A DNA stretch of 64,000 bases, taken from NCBI GenBank assembly GCA_009760855.2, contig WPIO01000027.1, positions 2,330,001 to 2,394,000 of the forward strand, given 5' to 3'. A program made the translations under genes and the position numbers. Below the pieces are notes generated by a model. It was not told where the DNA came from. It saw nothing but the letters and a program-made list of their open reading frames with translations, and ran no database searches. This DNA is from Cristatella mucedo. Lineage: Eukaryota; Bryozoa; Phylactolaemata; Cristatellidae. Shown piece by piece: positions 1 through 11,424 of the stretch (positions within the stretch are counted from its first letter, which is position 1; the number at the start of each line of letters is the position of its first letter).

Positions 1-44
1 GCCAGTGCACTTTAACCTTGCTGGTAAGGTCCTTGCACTTCATG

Positions 45-190
45 CGGCTGCTGATTTGGCCCAGCGGCTAAGGTGCTCGCCCCGACCAAGGTCTGGCTGA
101 GGTCGTGGGTGGGCTCGAGCCCCGAGGCATATGTGAAGCGTCTGAATAGAGATTAAGTTCTCTTGGGGTGCTATACAAATGAATAATACT
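45..190 (+). mobile_element. SINE family A copy 1 (tRNA-derived head, LINE-like tail)
   Basis: A tRNA-like head has an A-box-like segment (ggcccagcggctaaggtgctc) and a B-box-like segment (gggctcgagcccc) about 50 bases apart. It is followed by a tail with the complementary blocks agagatt/agttctct and ends in an A/T-rich simple tail near 190. The same arrangement recurs at 9.5, 19.3, 24.6 and 60.7 kb, so this is a dispersed repeat and not a tRNA gene. A short duplication (gtgggtgggctcgag) widens the B-box region in this copy. A second SINE of family B abuts its 3' end directly. Confidence 0.8.
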
Positions 191-191
191 T

Positions 192-345
192 TTTTCACGA
201 CCTAGGTCGTGAGTTCGAGTCCTGAAGCAGGTGATCCTTTATTGACGGCTGCAAGTGGTGGTGATAGGCACGAATTCTTGATTGTCACTGCATAAGTGAG
301 GCTGCTGAATCAGCCTGCCTTCCGTTTTACTTCACTTCACAAACT
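192..345 (+). mobile_element. SINE family B copy 1, 5' truncated
   Basis: Begins inside a tRNA-like region (gtcgtgagttcgagtcctg, a B-box match). It continues through the family hallmark gatcctttattgacggctgcaagtggtggtgata and ends near gaggctgctgaatcagcc. The A-box part is missing or very short because the element directly follows SINE A. Other copies lie at 8.6, 14.6, 17.5, 21.2, 23.7, 36.2 and 52.0 kb. Confidence 0.7.
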
Positions 346-1429
346 GTGTGGCAGGTTTGAGTTCAGCTGCGGGAAATTCTCTATTGCTTGCTGTGAATGG
401 GTGAAAGCCACTAGGCACCTCTGCTACGTATTTAACTGAGGCCATCTGATCTTTAAGTTTCTTGCTTCGAACCCATTGCAAACTGCTCAGCCTGGCGATA
501 CAAATGCATCACTGGGTAGCGAAGGATGTTGGCGATGCCCCGCGAGATGACACTGTAAAAGACGCGGTTGCCAGTGCAGCGAGCAGTACAAACAGACCGC
601 TTTTGCAGTGTGGCAGCCTCGAGACGAAACAATCTCAACAGCACATTGCCGCCGGGCTGGCCAGTTTTTGACGGGCAGGGCATGTGGACACATACCTTCC
701 ATTGCTTCTTCTTTGGTCTTCGTTATTTTGATGCTTTCGCCACCACCCTCAGGTCAATTGGTCTGCATTCTTTCTGTGACTCACTGCGTTTGCTTGGTCA
801 CCACCACAATGACGCCTGGTCAGCATAGGGCAAACATGGTTCCATTGGCACGCCTTTGTCACAGGCCTCCAGGGTCCGGTCCTCGAATTCCTGAGCTGTG
901 TTTGCTCAGCCCCACCGAGCAGCTGGTCGTCGATAGCCAATCGGCAACGAGCACGAGCAGTGCTCACTCTGGCATGGCTTTATTGTGCAGGACGCTTCGC
1001 TCTGCTGCAAGACCAAAACACTCACCGACAGTGAGTGGGGTCGCCCCATGCCGGGCGCCGAGCCTGTTTGCTTTTGAGGCTCGGACATTTACCGAAGTCC
1101 CTGGCATTTGGACAACAGTGCTGCGAGCCCAAAGACAACAGAGCTGCAACCCCAAAGAGCACATGCCCCATTCTCATGCCATCGCTGAAGACGACTGCCA
1201 GCATTTCAGGCGCTAGGTAATACTGCCAGGGGCCAGTAGCAGGTCACGGTCAGGGTGTCGCAGGGGGAATTGAGGCATTTCAACGCACTAGATCCCCCAA
1301 AACCTGACTTTGCTTTAACAATAGCACTGTTGAATACTGCAATGTTCCTGCTCTGCTGGCTCAGCAAGCTATCCGTCCAACCAACAGACGGAGCAGCAGC
1401 AAGGACTGCACTCAACTGTCAACTCACCT
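346..1429. other. No recognisable gene
   Basis: Overlapping short open frames occur on both strands, but none shows a recognisable domain, and the composition is ordinary mixed sequence. I see no RNA gene or repeat that recurs elsewhere in the window. Probably intergenic or intronic. Confidence 0.5.
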
Positions 1430-1530
1430 GCTGGGCTGCTGCTGCTGGTGCGGCTGGTGCCACTGCTGATGCTCTTACTGATGCTGCTGCTGGTGCTGCT
1501 GATGCTGCTGGTGCTTGTACTGCTGCCGGC
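1430..1530. repeat. Imperfect CTG/GCTGGT triplet repeat
   Basis: About 100 bases of ctgctg, ctgatg and ctggtg triplets. The repeat opens several reading frames that read as Ala, Leu or Ser runs. These are by-products of the repeat and not evidence of a protein. Confidence 0.8.
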
Positions 1531-1655
1531 GTCCAAGCCACCATCACTCCCTGCTGCAACTTCTGGTGCCACCATCCTCTACACCACCACTGTACCAGCT
1601 GCTGTTGCTGCCATCTCCCTTGCCATTACTGCTGTTCAGCTCATACGCCCAGAGC

Positions 1656-1730
1656 AAATGTAAGGCGCCTAGAAAGAGATTGTGTTCTCTGAGGGCGCCT
1701 TATCAAGTACATTATTATTATTATTATTAG
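1656..1730 (+). mobile_element. LINE 3' tail (GCGCC-hairpin family)
   Basis: The segment gtaaggcgcctagaaagaga...ttctctgagggcgcc can fold through paired gcgcc/ggcgc and agaga/tctct blocks. It ends in an (ATT)n microsatellite. The same tail occurs at 8.45, 18.4, 18.65, 55.2, 59.3, 61.95 and 62.7 kb and is the 3' end of the LINE at 53.9-55.25 kb. This copy is severely 5' truncated, as is typical of target-primed reverse transcription. Confidence 0.75.
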
Positions 1731-1739
1731 AGTAAGTGC

Positions 1740-4700
1740 CCAACATCTCACTAATCGGCTGACTCAGTCTTTGTCATTGTTTTTTTCTTCTGCTCTCGCC
1801 CGGTGATTTGTTGCACTGCCTACCTGTTCATGTGGTGCTTGAATTGTCAGTGGATGGGAACTTCAAACGATGCTGGGATGAGGACATGGGACTGGAGAAG
1901 CTAAATACAGAGCTCTTGCTTACTTGCCACTTTCACCCTGCCCATAGACCGTGGCCTGTAATACTTTCTTTGCCGAAGCAGCTGGCAGTGTCGCTTGTAG
2001 CATTAGCTCGACCGCCGGCCTCGCAGGGCTACCTGAAACGCCGACCCGGCAGCACTAGCCGTAAGAGCACTTTGGTAGCGCTAGCCGAAAAATGTAAGCT
2101 GACCTAAATAGAGCCTCGTCTAGATAGCAACACAGGAGCTTTCATGACTACCGCCACTGCTTGAAGTGGTCGACTAAGGTGGGGCAACTTCGGGGCTCAA
2201 ACTTGCCACCCGGGTCATGAAAAGCGAGCGTCTTACCCTTGCTCCAAGACAATCAGGAAAACTATTACGATTAATTTTGCTGCCAGCTCACACAGCACAC
2301 CGATATGGTGCTGGTCGTAGTTGAACGACAGCTAGGTAACAGAATGCTACTGCAGCTAGCCCAGTGAAATGTCGTAGCATCTACCGGAAAGAAAGAGTGC
2401 AATTTCTCTGCTAAGGGTGGTCGGTGGGGGAGGGAGGTGCTGAACTTGCGATCTTTGACACCGATGGCTAAAATTTAACCAAGGGAAAATGCTGCATTTG
2501 AACGCCTGTATTTCTAGCCTTACTACAGACGGCGAGTTTTGTCCAATGTTCGCTCTACAGAATCACATGCTTGGCAAGGCTACTGTCGAAAGCTGAGTGC
2601 CCCAGTTGACCTTAACCGCAGCGAGCTCAAATTTGCCCAGCTGCTCAATCCAATCTAGACCATTGCCAGCTCACAGTGCCAGGCAACGCTGCTGCTGCTG
2701 CTGATACTTCTGCGGATGCAGCTCATGTGAAGAGGAGCAGCCACTGCCGCAGCTGCTCTCAACAGCTGCCGCTGATCAGGTGCCTGAGCAGGCGCATGGG
2801 CAGCAGCAGCAGCAAGCACTCAAATCGCCACAATCCCCCTAGCTGGCCCCCTTCAGCCGTGGATCTTAGCGAACTATTTTGTGTGCGCACAGCATGTGTG
2901 CATCTGTTTACGTGCATTAGCACGCGGATGTGCTTCTCTGCAGGTGCACGCAAGCCCGTGCACAGCAGCAGCGGCGGCTCAGTTCGCGTGACAAAGCGCA
3001 ATGAGCTGACTAGCAGTCAGGAGAAGCCTGGGCCGGAGGGAGCACCTATTTTCGGCCCGCGCTCTCTGCACTGCTTCACTCAGCTCCATCATGGGCGACT
3101 GGCGTCGTTGCGCTCTTATTTCAATGGCTCGGGGCAGCTGAGCTCAGGTGTCTGGTGTTTATTCGAGAACTTGCACTGGCCTAGCACCGGCAGTAACTGG
3201 CCCGCAATGGTCCTTGGCTGCCCGAAGCGCTTTGCGCCCCGCGGTGTCTGGTGAAAGCTAGCCTGCTGATTCTGTACTTTTCCCCCACCCTAGGCTGCCA
3301 AGCTGGCTTTTGCCTGCTGCAATGAGCAGAATGGCATGCTGTACTGGCAGCGGAGGCAGCAGTTGGTTGCCTGGTCCCGAGTGCACGGCCGCGGGTCTGG
3401 TGCAGTCGTTTGCTTGAGCTCGATCTTGGATCTGAGCGCTTGGAAAGCAGATTTTTGCAGTCTGCTGCCGAACACCAAGGGGATCACTAGCAATTTAGCT
3501 AGGTCTTTTACCGGCCGGCTGGCCGGTGAATGTCTGGTGGTGAGTGCATTTGCTTCGAGGGGAGCACGGCCGGTTACAACAAACCGATCACGACTGGGGG
3601 CACTGCCACAAGGACACGAGAGATGAGAGAGGCCTTTGGCCGTCTTTTGGCTGGCCAACCGAGCCTGAACCCGAAACCTGACCGATCAAACCGCCAAACA
3701 GACCGACCAGGGTCTGACTGCCAGTGCACTCGATCCGACACCTCTGCCTAGACCGTGACCTGCTGCTACAGCCACCAATAGCAGGCAAAACAGTGTCTTG
3801 GCCATTACCCCAGTAGTGCCGTCTGGTGTTAAGCAATCAGCTCAAATAGCAATTGGTGGCAGGCATCTCAAGTACTGCTGGCTGCCCGCCCGACCCTGAC
3901 CCTGCTGCAGCCGGTGCTGTCACGATCAGTTCAGACTATTACCAGCTCTGATTCCTATGCCACTTCCAGAACCAGCCACGACAACACTCGAGCCCGATGC
4001 AAATGTCGTCGGCCGAGGTAGTCCGACTACTGCAATCCGGTTGAGGACAAATTGCTGAGCTCGCCCTGAGCAACATATCAGATATCATCAGCAAGGAGCT
4101 GCTGCTTGCCTGTGCTTATTCTAGCAATCCATTGTGCATGCTTGGTCATCAAGGGTGGCAAACCTGCAGCAGCCCCAGAGTCAGTAAAGCTGGAAATTTG
4201 TCTGAGCAAACGGCCGGACTTGTTGACATGGTTGCACTAGTTTTGTGGAGCGACCCTAGTGTGGCAGTTTGAGCAATTAATTACATGTACTTCATAACAA
4301 TCTTGATATCATATTTCATGGCAGCCAACTAGAGAGCTGGACTGGCTGCCATAGCAAACACCTGGACGACAGGTACCGATGACAAAACTCTTCACGTACA
4401 CACGACGAAGCAGACAAAAGGAGAAAAGAGAAACAAGGGCAGCATGTCGAGAACGATACCGAGATAAGAAGACAAAAGTTAAGTCAAATAGGCTTGCTAT
4501 GAGTTGGACAAATGCCAGAAGCACGTTGCCACGGTTCCATGCCATGAAGTCCTATCACACATGGTCTACCCTACTGCAACAGAAGAAATTAGGCCAACGA
4601 AAAACGTCTCTCGCAGTATGGCCTACTCAGACAGTGATTTTCACTAGCGGCTCTCGGCTCTGTTTCTCAAAACCGTATCCGACTGTCACCATAATCTGGC

Positions 4701-5640
4701 TTGCATCCCTAACGTACTACCGACACTCATCTGATGGATCGGTTTCCAGCTAACGGCTCCAATCAGGCTGACCCAACTACCTATTGCTCCATCCTCTAGC
4801 CCTCATCCGAGCCTGTCTATTACCACACCCTTCGTTGTTGACTTCTTAGTGAGGTATGCCTAATCCTGTCAAATCCGTCCATTCTTTGTGGCACATCCCT
4901 TTCCCGGCTGCATAGAAAAACTTTCGATCCGCTTGAATGCTGGCACACCCTCCAGGCTCTAACGTCTAGACGGTATTTGCACCTGCACATGGGGCCGGCA
5001 CTCTTGCTTCACCTTATTTAACCGAAGAATAATAGATGCAGCTAGTTTTTTTACCTTACTCTTTAATAGAACACGCGATAGTTAGCAACCTATTTGGCTT
5101 ATTGGGTTATGTATCTTCTAGAGCCGATCACATTCTATAAAAATTAGTGCCCTTTGTGTTAAGCACACGTGTGAGACCTGCAGGGTGGACCCATCAATCA
5201 CTAATAAGCCTTTAGCCGAAAAGAAAAAGCAAATGGTTTGTTCTTAGAGGATTCGCGAGTACTAGCAGGCAGTGTCTTCTGAAATCAAGCAGTAAGATAA
5301 GGTTGTACCGGAGGTCACAAAGCTTCACAGTACAGCTGTGCTGCATGGCAGGATGTAAAGGAATGTAGTGAGCAAGCCTTGTAGAGTCTCTACACTTGCA
5401 GTACCATGCCATTTGAAATGCCAGCATTTTTTATTCGAAAACAAAATTTGGGTGAGTAATCATTTTGGCCGAATAGTAATCTTACATTGCTGCTTCATTA
5501 ATTAGTAAGGTTTATGCAATGGTGCGATTGGTTTTTTGCCGTATGTTTGCTCAAATCTGCTGATATCTACACCATCGAGTAAATTCGCTTTGTCATACCC
5601 AAGACTATTATTTTCGACCGAAATTGCTAACGGTTGAGGT
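1740..5640. other. Long stretch without a supportable gene
   Basis: Moderately GC-rich in the first half (2.6-3.9 kb) and more AT-rich after 4.9 kb. The longest open frame (2676-3254, 192 codons) has low-complexity Ala/Ser and Cys content and no recognisable domain. No splice-linked exon set, RNA gene or window-wide repeat is evident by eye. Confidence 0.45.
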
Positions 5641-5649
5641 AATTTATAC

Positions 5650-5795
5650 AATAAATAACTAAATAAAATAAATAAATAAATAATAATATAATAATATAAT
5701 ATAATAATAAATAAATAATATAATAATAAAATAATAAATATAAACATAAATATATATAAATATAATATAATAATAATAAGTATTACTAAATAAAT
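5650..5795. repeat. AT-rich microsatellite (AATA/ATA)n
   Basis: Nearly pure A/T made of aaat, aata and ataat units over roughly 145 bases. A reverse-strand frame through it reads as a hydrophobic Ile/Leu/Tyr run, which is a compositional artefact. Confidence 0.9.
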
Positions 5796-6312
5796 ACCAG
5801 AGCAGAGGGCTGTTAGTGACAATTGCTGCAAGGGGGAGGGGTAGGGAAGTCGGGCCAGACGAATTAAGAGATATGTCACAAATTCAGACGATGTTCAATG
5901 GACGACTGATGATACAAACGTAATCAAAAGTATCAGCTTTCACTTGTGAGATCTCTGGGTGGGCAAGAGAAGGATTAGGCAGTAGGTTTAGTGTACATTT
6001 GTGATGGATGAATCACAACTTGCTGCACAGCTGGAACTGCCCACAGCTAAGTCCAAGTTCTTGCAGGTCAAAATCAATAATGTACCCAAGTTATCAACTC
6101 GTGCTACTGGTACTGCGATATCAGTGGCTTGGCTGCAGTGTCTCTGCTGGCCATTGTAAAAGCAAAAGCTGATTTTAATTTATATTCATTTAGAGCATCC
6201 TTAAAGGTGATGTAGATTTATATTCTTTTGCTGCTAGTTTCTGCTCATAGACGACCAGTCTCCCACTTCCATGACATTCGTGCACGTCCACACAGATACA
6301 GAATGTGCTTGA

Positions 6313-6317
6313 TATCC

Positions 6318-6348
<31 letters not shown>

Positions 6349-6492
6349 ATCTCTCTCTGTCTCTGTGTCTCTCTCCGTCTTCTGTCTGTCTCTGTCTGTT
6401 TCTGTCTGCTTGTATCTCTCTTTCTCCCTCTCTGTCAGTCAGTCTGTCTGTCTGTCTGTCTCTGTCTCTCTGTCTGTCTGTCTGTCTGTCTT

Positions 6493-6589
<97 letters not shown>

Positions 6590-6660
6590 CTCTCTCAGTA
6601 CCTGTTTGTCTTCCATACTTTCCATCTCTCTGATTCTGTCTTTGTCTTTTTCTCTCTCTA
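6313..6660. repeat. CTGT/CT microsatellite
   Basis: About 350 bases of ctgt, ccgt and ctct units. It starts as (CTGT)n with interruptions and becomes an uninterrupted (CT)n tract between about 6520 and 6585. Open frames of Ser/Leu/Val/Cys here are repeat artefacts. Confidence 0.95.
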
Positions 6661-7840
6661 TCTTTACGGTGAAGGAGAAGCCAAGAAAGTGGATTATCCG
6701 GAGCTCCGGGCAGCAAGCATGCGATGGTTCACTTCTCTTCCTGCTCTGTCAACGACTAAACCGGACGGCTAGCTCAGCATGAGATGCAAAATACTATGTG
6801 CAAACGTCCAATTCTGCAAGCCGCCTACCGGTCACGCCGTAGACTTTCGTCAATGTTGGTGAGTCTAATGTAAATCTTTGTTGAACATGGAAAGCAAGCC
6901 TGAAAAAAACTGGCACTAGCTGCAGCAAAGCAGAGCAATCCCAGCCTGCCCCGGCATACATTCTGGTTTTTCTCCCACTGACTGCAGTGCTTTGTAGGCC
7001 GGTACGAGTCTGACTGCAAAGCCTGCACGAGATGAGCAGATAATGCAGACCGTTTCTTTGTGTGTGTAAGTGTGTGTGTCTGCTCTTTACCTGCTTGAGT
7101 TTGGACCCACGGTCTGGCACCTCTGTGAGGTTACTCCACTCCATACACCTCCTCAAACATCTCACCTTGGCTGTGGCTGCCCTTGTTCCAAAGATCTCAG
7201 ACGGCTTAACGTATGGTATCCCCCCAGCTGCCATGGTAGGGAAAATTGCTCGTGAACCGAAGAGAGACGACGCGAGTAGACCTGATTTTCCACCTGCTGG
7301 ATTGAGAAAGGCACGAGTAGCAATGACGACAGAAGCAGCAGCAGTGGCAAAAGCAGCAACGGCAGCAGCTACAGTAGCAGCGGTAGAGACAGCAGCAAGA
7401 GAAGCAGAAGCAGCAGTAAGCCAAGCCACTGTAAGCCTTTGATTTAAGTGCAGTGGCTCCTTAACAGCCAGCCACAAAACAGCCGCTCCGATTCAAGTGC
7501 TAGAAAAAAGAATCACCAAACGAGATGCTGACACATAACAGCGCTGGCTATAGTTGCACCGCTGAGCAGTACTGGCAGCACTGTTTTGAGTGCAGCCTTT
7601 CCTCCATTCTCGGCCACTGAAGAATCACGGGGCATCGCGAGTGAATCTCTAAGGTAGTGTATGGAGTGCCTCACTTTGACGGCGATTCTCCTGCATTGGT
7701 ACTTCTGAGCTATTAGAGCGAGTGATAGGCAGCAGCAATGCAGTAAGCTAGCTAGTAGCTGTGTGAGAATTAGCTTCGAAGCAGTAGCAGGACGATAGTT
7801 TACTCCTCAGAGAACGTAAGATCGTTATAGCCATTTTGCA
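6661..7840. other. No recognisable gene; contains a GCA-rich repeat
   Basis: The segment 7335-7425 is an imperfect GCA/GCAGCA repeat that reads as Ala-rich on the plus strand. Long frames on both strands across it are driven by this repeat. Nothing else is identifiable. Confidence 0.5.
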
Positions 7841-8110
7841 CACATGCTGTAAATGAAGCATAATCAAATGGCTAGTGGTATCCTGCACAGTGTCAGAATG
7901 CACATATGGTTCGTGGTAACATGCAGAGGGCCAGGACGCATAAGTATACAAAGGACAAATCACAAGTATCCAGGCAATGCTGTGAGAAACACGTGCGTTT
8001 CAACTTCTTTTCAAGTGTTGTCAAGTCAGGTAATGTCTCGCCGCCAGTCAGGAATGAGCCTCAGGCTTTGAGAGCATGCAACTAAAGACAAGGGTCTCCA
8101 AAGAATTTCG
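7840..8110 (-). mobile_element. LINE 3' fragment (reverse orientation)
   Basis: Contains, on the minus strand, the decayed C-terminal end of the LINE reverse transcriptase ORF, a Phe-Lys-x-x-Lys-like segment around 7990-8030. It sits in the same context (gcaatgctgtgagaaacacgtgcgttt) as the copies near 8.8 and 59.45 kb. There is no clear tail, so this is a partial copy. Confidence 0.5.
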
Positions 8111-8444
8111 GGTTCGTTTGAGGCATAGATAAACTATTTTTGTGTAAAATAAAGCTGGTGGTATGATGCCTAGCTCGATGGGAGTAGTTCTGACAGGTAG
8201 TCTGGAGGAAGAGAATGAAGGGGCCTAAAAGTGAATAACACAAACTTTGAAGTCGACACGGCACGCTGCTTGATTGGGAGAGAGTGCAGGTTGGCGAAAA
8301 ATGGTGTGATGAGGTAACTGCGAAGCTCACTCATGACACACAAGCCTGGCTACAGAAGACTTTTTAGTAAGTAGTCTGAAAAGCCTCTTTGAAAGATACG
8401 GAAAGATTACTTGAGTCTACTGACATAGATTATATAACTATAAT

Positions 8445-8900
8445 AAAGAAGTTTATACAGCACCTTCAGAGAACTAAATCTCTCTCTATGCACTTAACAT
8501 ATGTTGTAAGAGAAGCATGCCCACACGTTTAGTATTTATATGATCAGCTTCAGCATCCATAAGCACACTAATATGATAATAAATATAATAATAACAATAA
8601 CAATAGCTTAGCTGATTCAACGGCCCATTTTGATAGTAGCAGAAGAGCCTTTACGACTCTATCACCACTGCTTGCAGTAGGCGCTACAGAATCGCGAACT
8701 GCAGGGTTCGAACCCACGACCTGAGTCGTGAAGTGCTAGCACCTTACTTCCTGGGCTAAGACCAAGGGGACTAAAAACAATCCACATGGACCCAGCAGAT
8801 GCTGTGAGGAACGGATGCGTTTCTAGCTTCTTTTAAATCGCGCCATGTCAAAGATGTCATGCCGTCGGTCGCGAGTGAATCGCTGTTAGTAATTAGTAAT
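8445..8900 (-). mobile_element. LINE 3' end interrupted by a SINE
   Basis: Read on the minus strand, 8770-8880 is the end of the reverse transcriptase ORF (ending Lys-x-x-Leu/Phe-type) and 8445-8600 is the 3' UTR with the agaga/tctct tail. A family B SINE at 8612-8765 lies between them in the same orientation, so the SINE inserted into the already resident LINE end. Confidence 0.6.
8612..8765 (-). mobile_element. SINE family B copy 2
   Basis: Reverse orientation. A B-box-like ggttcgaacccacgacctg and an A-box-like region (ttcctgggctaagacc) are followed by the family hallmark with gcagtagg and agcagaagagcctttacgac. It is one of the best preserved copies and a useful reference for the family. 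Confidence 0.8.
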
Positions 8901-9490
8901 GTAGTTAGTAATTAATTAATTAATGTTATTAGTAATGTTAGTAATGTGCTAGTAAAAATGTAGGGCAGAAGCAGATAAAAGCATTCCAGAAGAGAACAGT
9001 AGGCACGGGGTAGTCTGGGAGGGCCGGTAGTCTGTCCAGACTTGTAGATCAAATTTGATATCGAGGCGGCAGGGATGGGCTCGACGAAAGCCATTGAGGA
9101 AAAGCAAGGAACGCATGATTAGGACAACGGAAAGGATGTCGCTATGGGCACGGACCCTCTGATTTTGTAATTCTTGCTTAGAAAGAGACCAGAAAAAAAC
9201 GATCGGCAAGATTGCCTAAAAGGTCACGGCTTAAGGTACTGTCTTGATTTCGGTTAATGAGAGGGCCGATAGTCAGCTTCAGATGATCATTGAATGGTTT
9301 TGCAGCTCAAGTGAACTAGAGCAATCTGCTCTGGCATTGCAATGAAATGCCTCCATCACCCCTTTTGTGTACCGTTGGCTTGCCAGAGACAGGTGTCCAC
9401 CGTCCAAACAATGGTATCCATGCAATGGTACTGAAGCTGCAAACGAGCATTAACTGATTGTCACTGATTAGAGGTACTCTAGTATGTATA
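8901..9490. other. No recognisable gene; ATTAGTAATG short repeat
   Basis: The segment 8885-8955 contains repeated gttagtaat units. The remainder has reverse-strand frames with no recognisable domain and no finding beyond generic repeat-like composition. Confidence 0.45.
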
Positions 9491-9494
9491 CAAA

Positions 9495-9632
9495 TATAAT
9501 TTATTTGTATAGCGCCCCAAGAAAACTTAATCACTATTCAGGCGCTCCACATTTGCCTCGGTGCTCGAGCCCACGACCTCAGCCAGACCTTGGTCGGGGC
9601 GAGCACCTTAACCGCTGGACCAAACCAGTATA
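9495..9632 (-). mobile_element. SINE family A copy 2
   Basis: Reverse orientation. The tail (tttgtatagcgccccaagaaaacttaatc) comes first on the plus strand, then the head ending in cgagcaccttaaccgctggacc. The head carries recognisable A and B boxes. Very close to the copies at 24.6 and 60.7 kb. Confidence 0.85.
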
Positions 9633-9639
9633 TGGTAAG

Positions 9640-11360
9640 ACAGCTTCTTGAGATAGTGCAAACCTAAGTCTTTTAGATCTAGGGTAACTCTCTTTTGCCC
9701 AATGTCAGTCAGCCTACAAATACAGTCAATTTTCTGTCCTTACCCTAGCCTATTGACTAATTACCAGCAGAAATTTCAGAGCAAGAGATTGACAAATTTA
9801 AGAAATGGAGCACCAGAAAAAATTCCACAGGCTTAGCAGCCACTTAACCACACGGCTTGTAGCGTGGAAATGCACGGTCCTTTCCCCCACAAAAGCATCT
9901 TATACTGCCACTCGGGACATTACATTCTTCAGCGACTCAAATATCACATCAACCAAATGAATGGCCGTGTTCCACAAATCTCAATGTCTGTCACAGCCAT
10001 GGTTAAGCACTTTAAAGTGTTCGAAGAGAAGTAGAAGTCTGAAGTGTTGAGAAAGTTTCAGAGACTTTTGACTTAATACCACGTAATCTATGTACAGGTC
10101 AGCTAAGCTCATGTACGGGTTCACTCAAACATAGATGACCGTTGTGATCATATAGTTACCACAGCGTGCTAGCTATTCAATTAGCCATCGCCTATGCACC
10201 TAAGTCCTGCCGAGTGTTGGCCCTCTGGCCATTTTGCTGGAAGAACAACAGGTGCAATCTACGCAAGCAAATGCACAGAAATTGGCTTTTCAGACGATCG
10301 CTGGCCGCTAGATGAGGTTAGAGGACGTAAAAGCAACCAAGGATACGGGAGACCGATAAGTTTTGCTCTGTTCTGATCGATAGTTGATGCTCTTTTTAAG
10401 CGCTGATGCAGCACTAGGCACTAGACTCAACGGGTTTTAACTTTGATATTTCTCAAGGCTCACTTTTAAAGCTCCAAACAGCGGAACAAAAGTCGTCCCT
10501 TAGGTCCCTCTTTCCAGAATTGTGCGTTACACTGGGCCAGCTAAAGCTGTAGTAGGTTTAAGCCGGTACGGTGCCTGGATGATTGCTGAGCTCAGCCGAG
10601 AAACAGCTGTTAACGTAGCCCATTGTTACAGAAGTCATTAATTTTGATTCATCTGGTTGTAACAAGGGCCTAAACCACGGATTCCCCCTTGGTCGACCGA
10701 TGGCTTATTAACAATAACATCTAATTGATCGTCTGAGCCTCTGTCAATGCATGAAAACCCATTTCTTAGCAGGTTGTGGCTGCGTCTTTTTGTTGCCCCT
10801 TTTGTAAGTGGCCACATCTTTGATGTGGCCACTTCCTCGATGTGACTTTGTGAGTGGTTTATGGCGAGGCCATTGTTTATGAAGGTGATTGAGACTGGCA
10901 GCCTGGCAGATGTCAGTGTGATAGCCCAGCCAGCGGAGAACTGACAGGGTTTCTGATCGTAGGGCAGGACCGTCGTGGGCCGAGGTTCGCTGCGAACAAA
11001 GGGGAAAATACATGGTTTCGGAAGCATTCTGCAGTTTTTGCAACGGAGACGTGTGAGCATTTTGAGGAGTTGTTAACGCCTGAAAATCGTGAGTCAGTTC
11101 AATTCGCTTTTTTCTTCGCCCTCACTGCTCTAAGCGTGTAGGGGGGCCAATGATTTTGCTAAACGATATCTTAAAGTCGGATGTCCGGATATTTTGATGC
11201 CACGGATGCCGCTGCGGTTTGTCGGGCAGCTAGCTCAGTAGGCGTTCGCATCGAACTTGGGGAACTGTAACAGACGGCTGTTTTCTGATACAAGCGATGA
11301 AATCGCGTGAATGCCCGGCGTTGCTTAAAGTTACGTCCGTGCGTGCGTGTAAGCCTCTAG
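9640..11360. other. No recognisable gene
   Basis: A 140-codon reverse-strand frame (10638-11060) shows no recognisable domain and overlaps another frame of similar length. It also contains a perfect 13-bp inverted repeat (listed separately). Probably intergenic. Confidence 0.45.
10806..10834. repeat. Perfect hairpin, 13-bp arms and 3-base loop
   Basis: The arm aagtggccacatc, the loop ttt and the arm gatgtggccactt are perfectly complementary. Short perfect palindromes of this size are rare by chance. They could be a cruciform, a transposon end or a small RNA hairpin, and nothing around it decides which. Confidence 0.85.

Positions 11361-11363
<3 letters not shown>

Positions 11364-11422
<59 letters not shown>
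11364..11422. repeat. (CT)n microsatellite
   Basis: About 58 bases of uninterrupted ct dinucleotides. Confidence 0.97.
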
Positions 11423-11424
11423 GC

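Noticed and set aside
608-1216. 202-codon frame as a protein gene
   Set aside because: No domain, overlapping frames on both strands, and composition like the surrounding DNA.
2676-3254. 192-codon frame as a protein gene
   Set aside because: Low complexity and Cys/Ser-rich without a recognisable motif; no supporting exon structure.
6228-6782. Ser/Leu/Cys-rich frames
   Set aside because: CTGT/CT microsatellite artefacts.
8612-8765. A true tRNA gene
   Set aside because: The cloverleaf is incomplete and the sequence recurs in eight diverged copies, so it is a SINE head.
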